The notes beneath the pieces are model-generated. The model had not been told where the DNA came from, searched no databases, and saw nothing but the letters and a program-made list of their open reading frames with translations. Positions 9,658-18,189 of a DNA stretch of 64,000 nt are shown piece by piece; the first letter of the stretch is position 1, and the number at the start of each line of letters is the position of its first letter. A program made the translations under genes and the position numbers. Source of the stretch: JAWUWD01 sp034112085 (lineage in GTDB: Bacteria > Bacteroidota > Bacteroidia > Cytophagales > Cyclobacteriaceae); the NCBI GenBank assembly GCA_034112085.1, contig JAWUWD010000039.1, forward strand, positions 1 to 64,000. The letters are read 5' to 3'.

Positions 9658-12042
9658 ATGATAAAAATGAATTTAAAAGTGAGAATGTTTCTTTTGGGGA
9701 TGTTAAATTTTACATTTCTCATGTTAGCCAATGGGCAAAATGAAAGGGTTAACACTATTTCATGCAAAGTAGTAGATATAGAGAATGGTGGGCCACTCAT
9801 AGGTGTAAATGTTTTGATAAAGGAGACCACTCAATATCATTCAACGAATTTGGAAGGGTCTTTTAAAGTGACCAACGTTCCAGAGAATGGGTTTACTTTG
9901 GTATTCAGCTATATTGGATACGAAGGCAAGGAGATATTGGTTAAACCTCAATCAAAGACGATCACAATCCGCTTAAAATCACAATTTACAGAGTTAGAGG
10001 AGGTAGTCATTACTAGTGAAAGACCTGATGCTAATGTGATGAATTCTGGTATGGGAAGAAATGTCCTTGAAATAAGTGCCATGAAAGACCTCCCTCCACT
10101 TGCTGGAGAAATAGATGTATTAAAATCTATGACTTTATTGCCGGGTGTGAGTTCTGTAGGTGAAGCATCTTCTGGATTGAATGTCCGTGGAGGAAGCTTT
10201 GATCAGAATTTAATTTTATTAGGTGGTGGAGTGCTTTATAACCCATCTCATTTATTCGGTTTTTTCTCATCCATAAACGCTGAGGTAGTCGATAACATTG
10301 TATTATACAAAGGGGTAATCCCGGCAAAGTTTGGTGGAAGAGCATCATCGGTCGTTGACATTGGATATAAAGTCGGTGACTATGATAAATGGAAAGGGAA
10401 TGTTGGAGTAGGAATGGTGTCTTCTAAATTGGCAATTACTGGACCAGTTATTAAGGAAAAATTGGCCTTAACCCTCACAGGGAGGATGTCTTATGTGAAT
10501 TGGTTATTGTCATTGGTTGATGATGTAGGAATAAAAAATAGTTCGGCAAATTTTTATGATGTAAATGGGAAACTGGATTACAGATTGAACGATAAGAATT
10601 ATTTGAGTTATTCTATCTACCAAAGTAGTGATGACTTTAATCTGGCCTCAGACACGGTTAATCAATGGAGCAATTTTAGTCAAGTAGCCACTTGGAAGCA
10701 TACATTTACGGAAAAACTGACTTCTAATGTAACATTGGCAGAAAGTAAATATGTGTTTTCTATTCTTAATGACAGTGGAGTCAATAATTTTGATTTGACC
10801 TCTAATGTAATAGATAGGTCCGGTAGGCTTGAATTTAATTATGCATTGAACGAAAAAAATAATTTTAATGCAGGGATAGAAGCTCGTTTATTAAAAATTG
10901 ATCCGGGAAATTTTGAACTCGAGACTAACGAATTAGGTGACAGTGAGGCTTTGCAGGTACAAGAAGAAAATGGCAGAGAGTATGCAGCTTACGTATATAA
11001 TACGCATGAACTGAATGATAAAATAGGGATCAGTTATGGATTAAGATATAATTTGTATCAGTATGTGGGTGAACAACTTGTAAACGACTATGTTGATTTA
11101 TTCCCCAGAAATGGACAGAATATCATAAATACGACTTCATTTGGCGCAAACGAAGTAATTGAAACATATGCAAGACTAGCTCCTAGATTTGGTATTCGCT
11201 ATTCATTGACACCTTCTACTTCAATAAAAATTGGAGTCAACAAGATGAACCAATTTATACAGTTGATATCAAATACGGCAACATTATCTCCAGTGAATGT
11301 GTGGAAACTGAGTGATACATTCGTAGTGCCACAGGAGGTCGTTCAATATTCTTTCGGAGTATTCAAAAACTTGAAAAACAACACGTATGAGACTTCCATT
11401 GAGACCTACTATAAAGACATTGACAATGTGGTTGATTATAAAGATGGTGCAGTATTATTGCTCAATGAAAATATAGAAACAGAATTGTTAAATGGTATTG
11501 GTAAGGCATATGGTGTCGAGTTATTCCTTAAAAAGAAAACGGGAAAATTGACAGGATGGGCGAGCTACACTTACTCAAGAAGTTTGAGAAAGGTAGATGG
11601 AGCATTCCCGGAAACGAGAATTAATAGCGGAGAATGGTATCCTTCTAACTTTGACAAGCCTCATGATTTAACTTTAGTGACAAGCTATAAACCTCGGAAG
11701 AACCTTACTTTTTCGGCAGTTTTCACATACAGTACCGGTAGGCCAGTTACTTATCCAACCGATAAATTGAAACTCTTCGGACAGGATATAGCATATTTTG
11801 ACTCACGAAATGAAAGTAGAATACCTGACTATCATAGACTGGATTTGTCAGTTACTTTTCAAATAAATACTACAATTAAGTTACTCAAGGGTGACTGGAC
11901 CTTTGGGATTTATAATTCTTACGGAAACAATAACGCATATTCTGTATTTTTTGATGATGTTGAAGGGGCACCACCACAGGCCTATAAATTATCTATTCTT
12001 AATACACCAGTACCTTCTCTAAGTTATAATGTCAATTTTTAA
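9658..12042 (+). CDS. TonB-dependent receptor with carboxypeptidase-like N-terminal domain
   Basis: This 794-residue outer-membrane receptor starts at the ATG at 9658, one base after the upstream stop. An in-frame ATG at 9610 lies inside the previous gene and would add 16 residues ahead of a clear signal peptide (ending ANGQ), so it is rejected. A carboxypeptidase-like domain (about 35-115, with GPLIGVNVLIKETT) precedes a plug (about 130-240, GLNVRGGSFDQNLILLGG) and a barrel ending SLSYNVNF. It lacks the SusC signature length and has no SusD partner. It is followed by DUF4249 lipoproteins, a common pairing in Bacteroidota. Its last 13 codons were copied 1.2 kb downstream (see the chimeric ORF at 13098). 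Substrate unknown. Confidence 0.9.
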   Translation: MIKMNLKVRMFLLGMLNFTFLMLANGQNERVNTISCKVVDIENGGPLIGVNVLIKETTQYHSTNLEGSFKVTNVPENGFTLVFSYIGYEGKEILVKPQSKTITIRLKSQFTELEEVVITSERPDANVMNSGMGRNVLEISAMKDLPPLAGEIDVLKSMTLLPGVSSVGEASSGLNVRGGSFDQNLILLGGGVLYNPSHLFGFFSSINAEVVDNIVLYKGVIPAKFGGRASSVVDIGYKVGDYDKWKGNVGVGMVSSKLAITGPVIKEKLALTLTGRMSYVNWLLSLVDDVGIKNSSANFYDVNGKLDYRLNDKNYLSYSIYQSSDDFNLASDTVNQWSNFSQVATWKHTFTEKLTSNVTLAESKYVFSILNDSGVNNFDLTSNVIDRSGRLEFNYALNEKNNFNAGIEARLLKIDPGNFELETNELGDSEALQVQEENGREYAAYVYNTHELNDKIGISYGLRYNLYQYVGEQLVNDYVDLFPRNGQNIINTTSFGANEVIETYARLAPRFGIRYSLTPSTSIKIGVNKMNQFIQLISNTATLSPVNVWKLSDTFVVPQEVVQYSFGVFKNLKNNTYETSIETYYKDIDNVVDYKDGAVLLLNENIETELLNGIGKAYGVELFLKKKTGKLTGWASYTYSRSLRKVDGAFPETRINSGEWYPSNFDKPHDLTLVTSYKPRKNLTFSAVFTYSTGRPVTYPTDKLKLFGQDIAYFDSRNESRIPDYHRLDLSVTFQINTTIKLLKGDWTFGIYNSYGNNNAYSVFFDDVEGAPPQAYKLSILNTPVPSLSYNVNF

Positions 12043-12046
12043 TTAC

Positions 12047-13072
12047 ATGAATAAGTATACAATCATATTGTTTTTTTTAATCACCTCTTGCATAGAGCCT
12101 ATTGAAGTTAATATTCAAGGTGAGGGTTCAAACTTACTTGTACTAGAAGGAGGAATTACAACAGGGCTAGGCCCACATACTATTGAGCTAACAAGAACAG
12201 CTAAGTATGGGTCTATTTTTGACGGTGTTATTAAGAGAGAATCTGGAGCATTGGTTTCAGTGAGGGACAGTAATGGTGAAATTACTTTCCTATCCGAAGA
12301 GAATGATGGAGTGTACCAAACAGAACCGACTTTTAGGGGAGAAGTTGGTAAAAGCTACATTTTACAAATAGAAACAACAGATGGAGACAAGTTTAATTCT
12401 ATACCAGAATCTATCGTTTCTGTACCTGAAATTGAAACTCTATATGGTGTGTATGATGAAAGGCCAACTGAAAACCCTCTTAAATTAGCAACTGGTCTAC
12501 AAGTCTATGTTGATTATACTGATGATGTAGATGTAGATAATTATTACTTATGGTCTGTGATCGGCACATTTCAAATAAATGCAAATCCTGAACTAAAAAG
12601 AGACATGTTTGGGGGGTTAGCCCCCCTTGATTGTTGTGAAACTTGCTGGGCAGAAGAATCAAACACTTTTCCAAACATAACAAATGACAATACCTTTAAC
12701 GGAACATTCACAACTCAACCAATCACTTTTATTCAAGATGATGGGGTCCGTATTGAAGATAAGTATTTTATTGAGGTTGAACAACTTTCATTAAGCGCAG
12801 AAGCATTTGAGTTTTATGAATTGGTTAATCAGCAGTTAAGTATTAGTGGAGATATTTTTGATCCTCCACCAGCGACCATACGAGGAAATATGATTAACTT
12901 AAACAATCCAGATCAGAATGTAATAGGTTATTTTACAGCATCTGATGTTAGAAAGTCTTCAATTTTTCTATTTCCGAATGAATTGGTAAACAAACAAGGT
13001 AAAAGTCTGATAGCTGATGATTGTAGAGCCTATAAAAATAATGCTACCACGGTTACTCCTAGCTTTTGGTAA
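12047..13072 (+). CDS. DUF4249-family lipoprotein, copy 1
   Basis: This 341-residue protein has a short signal sequence and lipobox ITSC. The ATG at 12047 is four bases after the receptor stop; an in-frame ATG at 12029 overlaps the receptor and is less likely. The family (DUF4249) is made of Bacteroidota lipoproteins found beside TonB-dependent receptors; their biochemical role is not established. A Cys-rich element DCCETCW lies near residue 200. It is about 87 percent identical by hand count to the next complete gene, so the two are tandem duplicates. Confidence 0.85.
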   Translation: MNKYTIILFFLITSCIEPIEVNIQGEGSNLLVLEGGITTGLGPHTIELTRTAKYGSIFDGVIKRESGALVSVRDSNGEITFLSEENDGVYQTEPTFRGEVGKSYILQIETTDGDKFNSIPESIVSVPEIETLYGVYDERPTENPLKLATGLQVYVDYTDDVDVDNYYLWSVIGTFQINANPELKRDMFGGLAPLDCCETCWAEESNTFPNITNDNTFNGTFTTQPITFIQDDGVRIEDKYFIEVEQLSLSAEAFEFYELVNQQLSISGDIFDPPPATIRGNMINLNNPDQNVIGYFTASDVRKSSIFLFPNELVNKQGKSLIADDCRAYKNNATTVTPSFW

Positions 13073-13097
13073 AACCTAACATACTAATAAAGGGGAC

Positions 13098-13202
13098 ATG
13101 ATTAAAATACAATTTACTTACTTAATGTTAATTACTTTCTATGGAATTGGTTTTGCTCAAAACACCACCGTTTCATCTTTAAGTTATAATGTCAATTTTT
13201 AA
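13098..13202 (+). pseudogene. Chimeric 34-codon ORF at a duplication junction (signal peptide plus receptor tail)
   Basis: An intact ORF reads ATG...TAA. Its first 23 codons (MIKIQFTYLM...GFAQNT) match the start of the unknown gene at 14264 (MIKIILTFMV...GFGQNT; 14 of 23 residues identical). Its last codons (SSLSYNVNF, stop) match the final codons of the TonB-dependent receptor (PSLSYNVNF, stop). The simplest reading is a tandem duplication of a unit running from the receptor's 3' end, through the DUF4249 gene, to the head of the 14264-type gene; this ORF spans the junction. AGGGGAC lies just before its ATG and could be a ribosome site. It ends four bases before the GTG at 13207, the same spacing as receptor to copy 1. 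It may be a mere scar or a translated leader. Confidence 0.75.
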
Positions 13203-14235
13203 TGGTGTGAATAAGTATTCAATCATATTGTTTTTATTAATTACCTCTTGTGTAGAGCCCATTCAAGTTAATATTCAAGGAGATGGATCAAATCTACTTG
13301 TAGTAGAAGGGGGAATTACAACAGGGCCAGGCCCACATACTATTGAGCTAACGAGAACAGCTAAGTATGGGTCTATTTTTGACGGTGTTATTAAGAGAGA
13401 ATCTGGAGCATTGGTTTCAGTAAGAGATAGTAATGGGGGAATTATTTTTCTTACAGAAGAGAATGATGGCGTTTACCAAACCGGACTAACTTTTAGAGGA
13501 GAAGTTGGTAAAAGCTACATTTTACAAATAGAAACAACAGATGGAGGTAAATTTAATTCTATACCGGAATCTATATTGACTGTCCCTGAGATTGAAAATC
13601 TATATGGCGTGTATGATGAAAGGCCTACTGACAACCCTCTTCAATTGGCTACTGGGTTACAGGTGTATGTTGATTATACTGATAATAGAGATGAAGATAA
13701 TTATTACTTGTGGTCCCTGATTGGTACATTTCAAATAAATGCAAATCCTGAATTGAATAGAGATTCAGAAACAGGGAGTTTGGCACCACTTGATTGTTGT
13801 AAGACTTGCTGGGCAGAGGAATCTAGTACTTTCCCAAACATAATGAATGATAATACCTTTAATGGGTCATCCACTACTCAACTGATCACTTTTATTCAAG
13901 ATGATGGAGTCCGTATTGAAGAGAAATATTTTCTTGAGGTTGAACAACGTTCATTGAGTTTGGAAGCATTTGAGTTTTATAAATTGGTTAATCAACAGTT
14001 AAGTATTAGTGGAGATATTTTTGACCCACCGCCAGCGACAGTCCGAGGGAATATGATTAACTTAGAAAATCCAGATCAGAATGTAATAGGATATTTCACA
14101 GCATCTGATGTTAGAAAAGCTTCAATTTTTCTATTTCCTAGTGAATTGGTGAACAAACAAGGTAAAAGCCTAATTGCCGGTGATTGTAGAAATTACAAAA
14201 ATAATGCTACCACGACAGAACCTAGCTTTTGGTAA
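13189..14235 (+). CDS. DUF4249-family lipoprotein, copy 2
   Basis: This 348-residue lipoprotein (lipobox ITSC) is a tandem paralogue of the gene at 12047. I count about 45 differences over about 347 aligned positions, plus a one-residue insertion near the DCCKTCW motif. The start is uncertain: ATG at 13189 lies inside the tail of the chimeric ORF, while GTG at 13207 corresponds exactly to the ATG used by copy 1 (ATG changed to GTG). Both give a working signal peptide. The ends, RGNMINL and the terminal PSFW, are conserved. As for copy 1, a role with the upstream TonB-dependent receptor is inferred from family context only. Confidence 0.83.
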   Translation: MSIFNGVNKYSIILFLLITSCVEPIQVNIQGDGSNLLVVEGGITTGPGPHTIELTRTAKYGSIFDGVIKRESGALVSVRDSNGGIIFLTEENDGVYQTGLTFRGEVGKSYILQIETTDGGKFNSIPESILTVPEIENLYGVYDERPTDNPLQLATGLQVYVDYTDNRDEDNYYLWSLIGTFQINANPELNRDSETGSLAPLDCCKTCWAEESSTFPNIMNDNTFNGSSTTQLITFIQDDGVRIEEKYFLEVEQRSLSLEAFEFYKLVNQQLSISGDIFDPPPATVRGNMINLENPDQNVIGYFTASDVRKASIFLFPSELVNKQGKSLIAGDCRNYKNNATTTEPSFW

Positions 14236-14263
14236 ATATTGATTGAATAGTAAATAGCATATT

Positions 14264-14950
14264 ATGATTAAAATAATACTGACTTTCATGGTGTTAATCA
14301 CCTTTTCCAGTATCGGCTTTGGGCAAAATACCCTGGGAGAAAGAGTAAATGCAAATGCTATGAGCGGCACCGTCAATACAGGCGATAGGTTATATACTTC
14401 TAAGCCGTTTGTGAAACAACTTGAGGGGAGTCCATATTTGGTTGATAAATGGATGAAATCAACACTCAAATTGAAATCTGTAAGTAAAGAATTGGCAACA
14501 GATCAGTTGAAATATGATGTTCTGAATAACTATTTTGACGTTTTGATTGCTGGTGAGATTAAGAGTATTGGAGGTAAGAGTGTTACTGGATTTGAGTTGA
14601 TTGATGAAAATAATAATGCGCGAAAATTTGAAGCTTGTAGGCAGTTCAAAACAAAAACACCAATAGTTAAAGGATATTTTGAAATTCTTTATACTGGAGA
14701 ATTGAAACTTATGGAAAGGGCATATGTGTTCATTAAGCCAGCAACCTACAATACAGCATTGATGATTGGTGAAAAAAATGATAGAATAATCATTAAAAAG
14801 GAATATTATTATCAAGATCAGACAGGGAACACCTTCCTACTTAAGAAGATAAAACATTTGAAAAATTTAGGAGGCACAAATCCAAAAACTTCCAAAACGA
14901 CCATTGATAGAAACGAGTTGATTGCATATTTCAAAATAAATAAATTTTAG
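14264..14950 (+). CDS. Exported protein of unknown function
   Basis: This 228-residue protein has a signal peptide (about 1-20, cleavage near GFG-QN) and no lipobox, so it is probably periplasmic or surface exposed. I recognise no domain. The mature part starts LGERVNANAMSG and becomes Lys/Asn-rich and basic toward the C-terminus, with a YFEILYTGELKLMERAYVF segment that looks like beta strands. It sits 28 bases after the second DUF4249 gene and 33 bases before the haloperoxidase, in the same operon. A homologous signal-peptide region is preserved in the chimeric ORF at 13098, so a gene of this type followed the DUF4249 gene before the duplication. Confidence 0.7.
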   Translation: MIKIILTFMVLITFSSIGFGQNTLGERVNANAMSGTVNTGDRLYTSKPFVKQLEGSPYLVDKWMKSTLKLKSVSKELATDQLKYDVLNNYFDVLIAGEIKSIGGKSVTGFELIDENNNARKFEACRQFKTKTPIVKGYFEILYTGELKLMERAYVFIKPATYNTALMIGEKNDRIIIKKEYYYQDQTGNTFLLKKIKHLKNLGGTNPKTSKTTIDRNELIAYFKINKF

Positions 14951-14983
14951 AGGCCAATACGCTAACATATAATATACGAAATC

Positions 14984-17167
14984 ATGATTATTAGACTGTT
15001 TTTAAGTTTTTCAATCTTAATTCTCACCCCGAATATACTTAATGCCCAACAATCGATAGCCAGAGAATGGAATGAGGTACTTCTAGAAGCCATCAGGGGT
15101 GACTTTGCAAGACCAACTATCCATGCTAGGAATCTATTTCATACCTCTGCCGTGATGTACGATAGCTGGGCTGTGCATACTTCGAATTCAGATACTTATT
15201 TCTTAGGAAAGGAATTAAACGGATTTGATTGTCAGTTTAAAGATTACCTATCAGACAATCCTGAATCTGACATGGAGGAAACAATGAGTTACGCTGTTTA
15301 TAGATTGTTAAGTCATCGTTTCGCGAATTCTCCTAGCGCGATCACTACATTGAGCCATTTTGATGAACTTTTTAATGAATTAGGGTATGATAATAGCATG
15401 GTGTCTGTTGATTATTCTTCAGGTTCTGCTGCTGCATTGGGTAATTATTTGGGCAATAAGATGATCGAATATGGACTGCAAGATGGTTCGAATGAGGAGA
15501 ATGGTTATAGCAATCTTTTCTATGAACCTGTAAATATGCCAATAGCACCGGCTATCTCAGGAAACCCTGATATAACTAATGTGAATCGCTGGCAGCCTCT
15601 ATCACTTGAGGTCTATGTTGACCAAGCAGGGAATGAAATACCTGGAGGAACGATAGATTTTTTGAGCCCTGAATGGGGAGCTGTACTGCCTTTTGCCATG
15701 ACACAAGAGGATAATACAATATATGAAAGAGATGGGAATGAATATTGGGTATACAACGATCCGGGTGCACCTCCCTATATGGATTTAGACAATGTAGATG
15801 AAGTATCGAATGAATATCAGTGGAACTTTGAATTAGTGTCACTGTGGTCATCTCATTTGGATCATACCGATGGCGTTACGACCGATATTTCCCCAGGAGC
15901 TACAGGGAACATTACAAGTTTTCCACAGTCTTTGGCTGAATATCATACTTTTTATGATGAAGTGAATGGTGGTGATTCGGGAACAGGACATCTAATGAAT
16001 CCTTCAACGGGCTTGGCATACGAGCAGCAGATTGTTCCTAGAGGAGATTATACACGTGTACTTGCTGAATTTTGGGCTGATGGTCCAGAGTCAGAAACTC
16101 CTCCAGGACATTGGTTTACTCTTTTAAACTATGTGAGCGATCATCCTGAGTTAGTAAAGAAGTTCAAAGGTGAGGGCGATTTACTCGAAAATCTGGAATG
16201 GGATGTTAAGTCTTATTTCGTAATGGGAGGAGCTATGCACGATGCTGCTATCTCTTCGTGGGGGATAAAGGGGTGGTATGACTATATTAGGCCTGTTTCA
16301 GCCCTAAGAGCAATGGCAGACAGAGGACAAAGATCGGATGTAGATTTACCAAATTACTCTTCTAGTGGAATGCGATTAGTTGATGGATTTATTGAACTAG
16401 TTGCCACTGGAGACCCTCTTGCAGGTGTTAATGGCAAACACATTGATAAAATAAAAATTAAAGCTTGGAAGGGGCCTGATTACATTGAAGATCCGGCTGT
16501 TGATGTTGCGGGTGTTGATTGGATTTTAGCAGAAAATTGGTGGCCATATCAACGACCTACCTTTGTAACTCCTCCTTTTGCTGGATATGTCTCCGGACAT
16601 TCAACTTATTCAAGAGCGGCAGCCGAAGTGCTAACCTTATTGACAGGAGATCCATTTTTTCCAGGAGGTATGGGAGAATTTTTTGCTCTTAAGGATGACT
16701 TTTTAGTCTTTGAAAAAGGACCTAGTGTTGATGTGACATTACAATGGGCGACATATAGAGATGCTTCAGACCAGTGCAGTTTGTCAAGAATATGGGGTGG
16801 TATTCACCCTCCAGCTGACGATATTCCTGGGAGGATTATTGGGGAGAAAATTGGGGTGCAATCATTTGAATTAGCGGAAAAGCACTTTGGTAGTTTAGTC
16901 ACTGGCGTAAATAATGCAAATAATTCTCCTAGATCTATCTTTAAGTTGCATCAAAACCCGGTATCAGATCAGATTCAAATTAGTGTAATAAAAGGGGAGG
17001 ACGTATCGAATATTAGAATTTTTGATATGAGAGGTGAACTTGTTAAAAACATAAGGTATGCACATAATCTCTCAATTGATTCTGCGGAGCTAGTAGATGG
17101 AATATACTTTGTCACCCTCAATATCGATGGGGTGAATTATTCGAGAAAAATATTGGTAAAACATTAA
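14984..17167 (+). CDS. Vanadium-dependent haloperoxidase with T9SS sorting domain
   Basis: This 727-residue exported enzyme belongs to the vanadium chloroperoxidase/PAP2 phosphatase superfamily. The signal peptide ends near residue 21 (LNAQ). The full vanadate-binding set is visible with canonical spacing: Lys429-x6-Arg436-Pro437, Ser537-Gly538-His539, Arg602 and His608. These correspond to K353, R360, S402-G403-H404, R490 and H496 of the fungal chloroperoxidase. Phe532 sits seven residues before His539, the position held by Phe397 in the fungal enzyme and His in algal bromoperoxidases. A T9SS type A sorting domain (about 650-727, ending KILVKH) directs it to the surface. Peroxidation of halides with hydrogen peroxide is the family reaction; a phosphatase activity cannot be excluded from sequence. 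Confidence 0.88.
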   Translation: MIIRLFLSFSILILTPNILNAQQSIAREWNEVLLEAIRGDFARPTIHARNLFHTSAVMYDSWAVHTSNSDTYFLGKELNGFDCQFKDYLSDNPESDMEETMSYAVYRLLSHRFANSPSAITTLSHFDELFNELGYDNSMVSVDYSSGSAAALGNYLGNKMIEYGLQDGSNEENGYSNLFYEPVNMPIAPAISGNPDITNVNRWQPLSLEVYVDQAGNEIPGGTIDFLSPEWGAVLPFAMTQEDNTIYERDGNEYWVYNDPGAPPYMDLDNVDEVSNEYQWNFELVSLWSSHLDHTDGVTTDISPGATGNITSFPQSLAEYHTFYDEVNGGDSGTGHLMNPSTGLAYEQQIVPRGDYTRVLAEFWADGPESETPPGHWFTLLNYVSDHPELVKKFKGEGDLLENLEWDVKSYFVMGGAMHDAAISSWGIKGWYDYIRPVSALRAMADRGQRSDVDLPNYSSSGMRLVDGFIELVATGDPLAGVNGKHIDKIKIKAWKGPDYIEDPAVDVAGVDWILAENWWPYQRPTFVTPPFAGYVSGHSTYSRAAAEVLTLLTGDPFFPGGMGEFFALKDDFLVFEKGPSVDVTLQWATYRDASDQCSLSRIWGGIHPPADDIPGRIIGEKIGVQSFELAEKHFGSLVTGVNNANNSPRSIFKLHQNPVSDQIQISVIKGEDVSNIRIFDMRGELVKNIRYAHNLSIDSAELVDGIYFVTLNIDGVNYSRKILVKH

Positions 17168-17170
17168 GTG

Positions 17171-17205
17171 ATAACTTTACTCAATAAGACTTTAAGTAAA
17201 GTTAT
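17171..17205. terminator. Hairpin between convergent haloperoxidase and hldD genes
   Basis: ATAACTTTACT (17171-17181) pairs perfectly with AGTAAAGTTAT (17195-17205) across a 13-base loop. It starts three bases after the haloperoxidase stop codon and overlaps the stop codon of the minus-strand gene. T-tracts are weak, so it is a possible bidirectional terminator rather than a strong one. Confidence 0.45.
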
Positions 17206-18167
17206 ATATACTCACTACCCAGTAAGTATTGTTTCACATACTCCTCTACACCATCTTCCAAACTGTAAAATGGAGTACTATACCCAATAGCCTCTAACTT
17301 GTCCATATTTGCCTTGGTGTAGTACTGATAGTTATCTCGAATATCTTCTGGAGTATCTATAAATGAGATATCTTCTTTAACCTTCATAGCTTTGAAAGTC
17401 GCCTTGGTTAGATCAAGAAAAGTACGAGAAACCCCACTGCCTAGATTATATATTCCTGAGTTCTGACGATGATGCATAAGCCAGTAACAGACGTTTACCA
17501 CGTCTTTTACATAAACGAAGTCGCGCATTTGGCCACCATCAGTGAAATTTGGATTATGAGATCTAAAGAGCTTCATGGCTCCAGTCTTTTTTATTTGTCT
17601 GTAAGCATGCAGTATGACTGATGCCATTCTTCCCTTGTGATACTCGTTGGGCCCATAGACATTGAAGAATTTTAAGCCCGTCCAGAAAAGTGGTTTTTCT
17701 ACTTGGGCTAATGCCCATATATCAAAGTCTTGCTTGGATTGACCATATGGATTAAGAGGCTTTAGTTTAGTGATGTCCGCTTCAGTGTCATTATATCCGA
17801 ACTCCCCTAAACCGTAAGTGGCAGCAGAGGAAGCATACACCATTGGTATTTGATACGAAACACACCTAGTCCAAATGTCTTTTGTGTATTGCAAATTCAT
17901 TTTATTGAGGAGATCAATATCAAATAATGCGGTATCAGTTTTTGCACCAATGTGAAAGATAAATTCTATTTCCTCATAATGATGATCGAACCAAGGAAAA
18001 AAGTCATTTCTATGAATTTTTTCCTGAAGGGTTTTACCCACTAAGTTTTTGTTTTTAGCTGGCGTATCAAACTCATCAACAGCAACTATAGCATTAAAGT
18101 TGTTCTCATTGAGCTTCCCAATTAGACAACTGCCAATAAAACCCGCGGCACCAGTTACAACAATCAT
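17202..18167 (-). CDS. hldD: ADP-L-glycero-D-manno-heptose-6-epimerase
   Basis: This 321-residue short-chain dehydrogenase-type epimerase interconverts ADP-D- and ADP-L-glycero-manno-heptose for the lipopolysaccharide inner core. The NAD(P)-binding motif TGAAGFIGS occupies residues 5-13, and the catalytic Tyr141-x3-Lys145 (NPYGQSK) is present. FFNVYGPNEYHKGRMAS and GGQMRDFVYVKDV are typical of the HldD (RfaD) branch. It is the last gene of the porU-porV transcription unit, 22 bases after porV. Length matches the family. Confidence 0.9.
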   Translation of the reverse strand: MIVVTGAAGFIGSCLIGKLNENNFNAIVAVDEFDTPAKNKNLVGKTLQEKIHRNDFFPWFDHHYEEIEFIFHIGAKTDTALFDIDLLNKMNLQYTKDIWTRCVSYQIPMVYASSAATYGLGEFGYNDTEADITKLKPLNPYGQSKQDFDIWALAQVEKPLFWTGLKFFNVYGPNEYHKGRMASVILHAYRQIKKTGAMKLFRSHNPNFTDGGQMRDFVYVKDVVNVCYWLMHHRQNSGIYNLGSGVSRTFLDLTKATFKAMKVKEDISFIDTPEDIRDNYQYYTKANMDKLEAIGYSTPFYSLEDGVEEYVKQYLLGSEYI

Positions 18168-18189
18168 GATTAGACGTTTTAGAAGGTAA

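Noticed and set aside
14459..14815. Minus-strand 118-codon ORF opposite the unknown gene at 14264
   Set aside because: The plus-strand gene has a signal peptide and fits the operon spacing; the minus-strand ORF is low-complexity and has no context.
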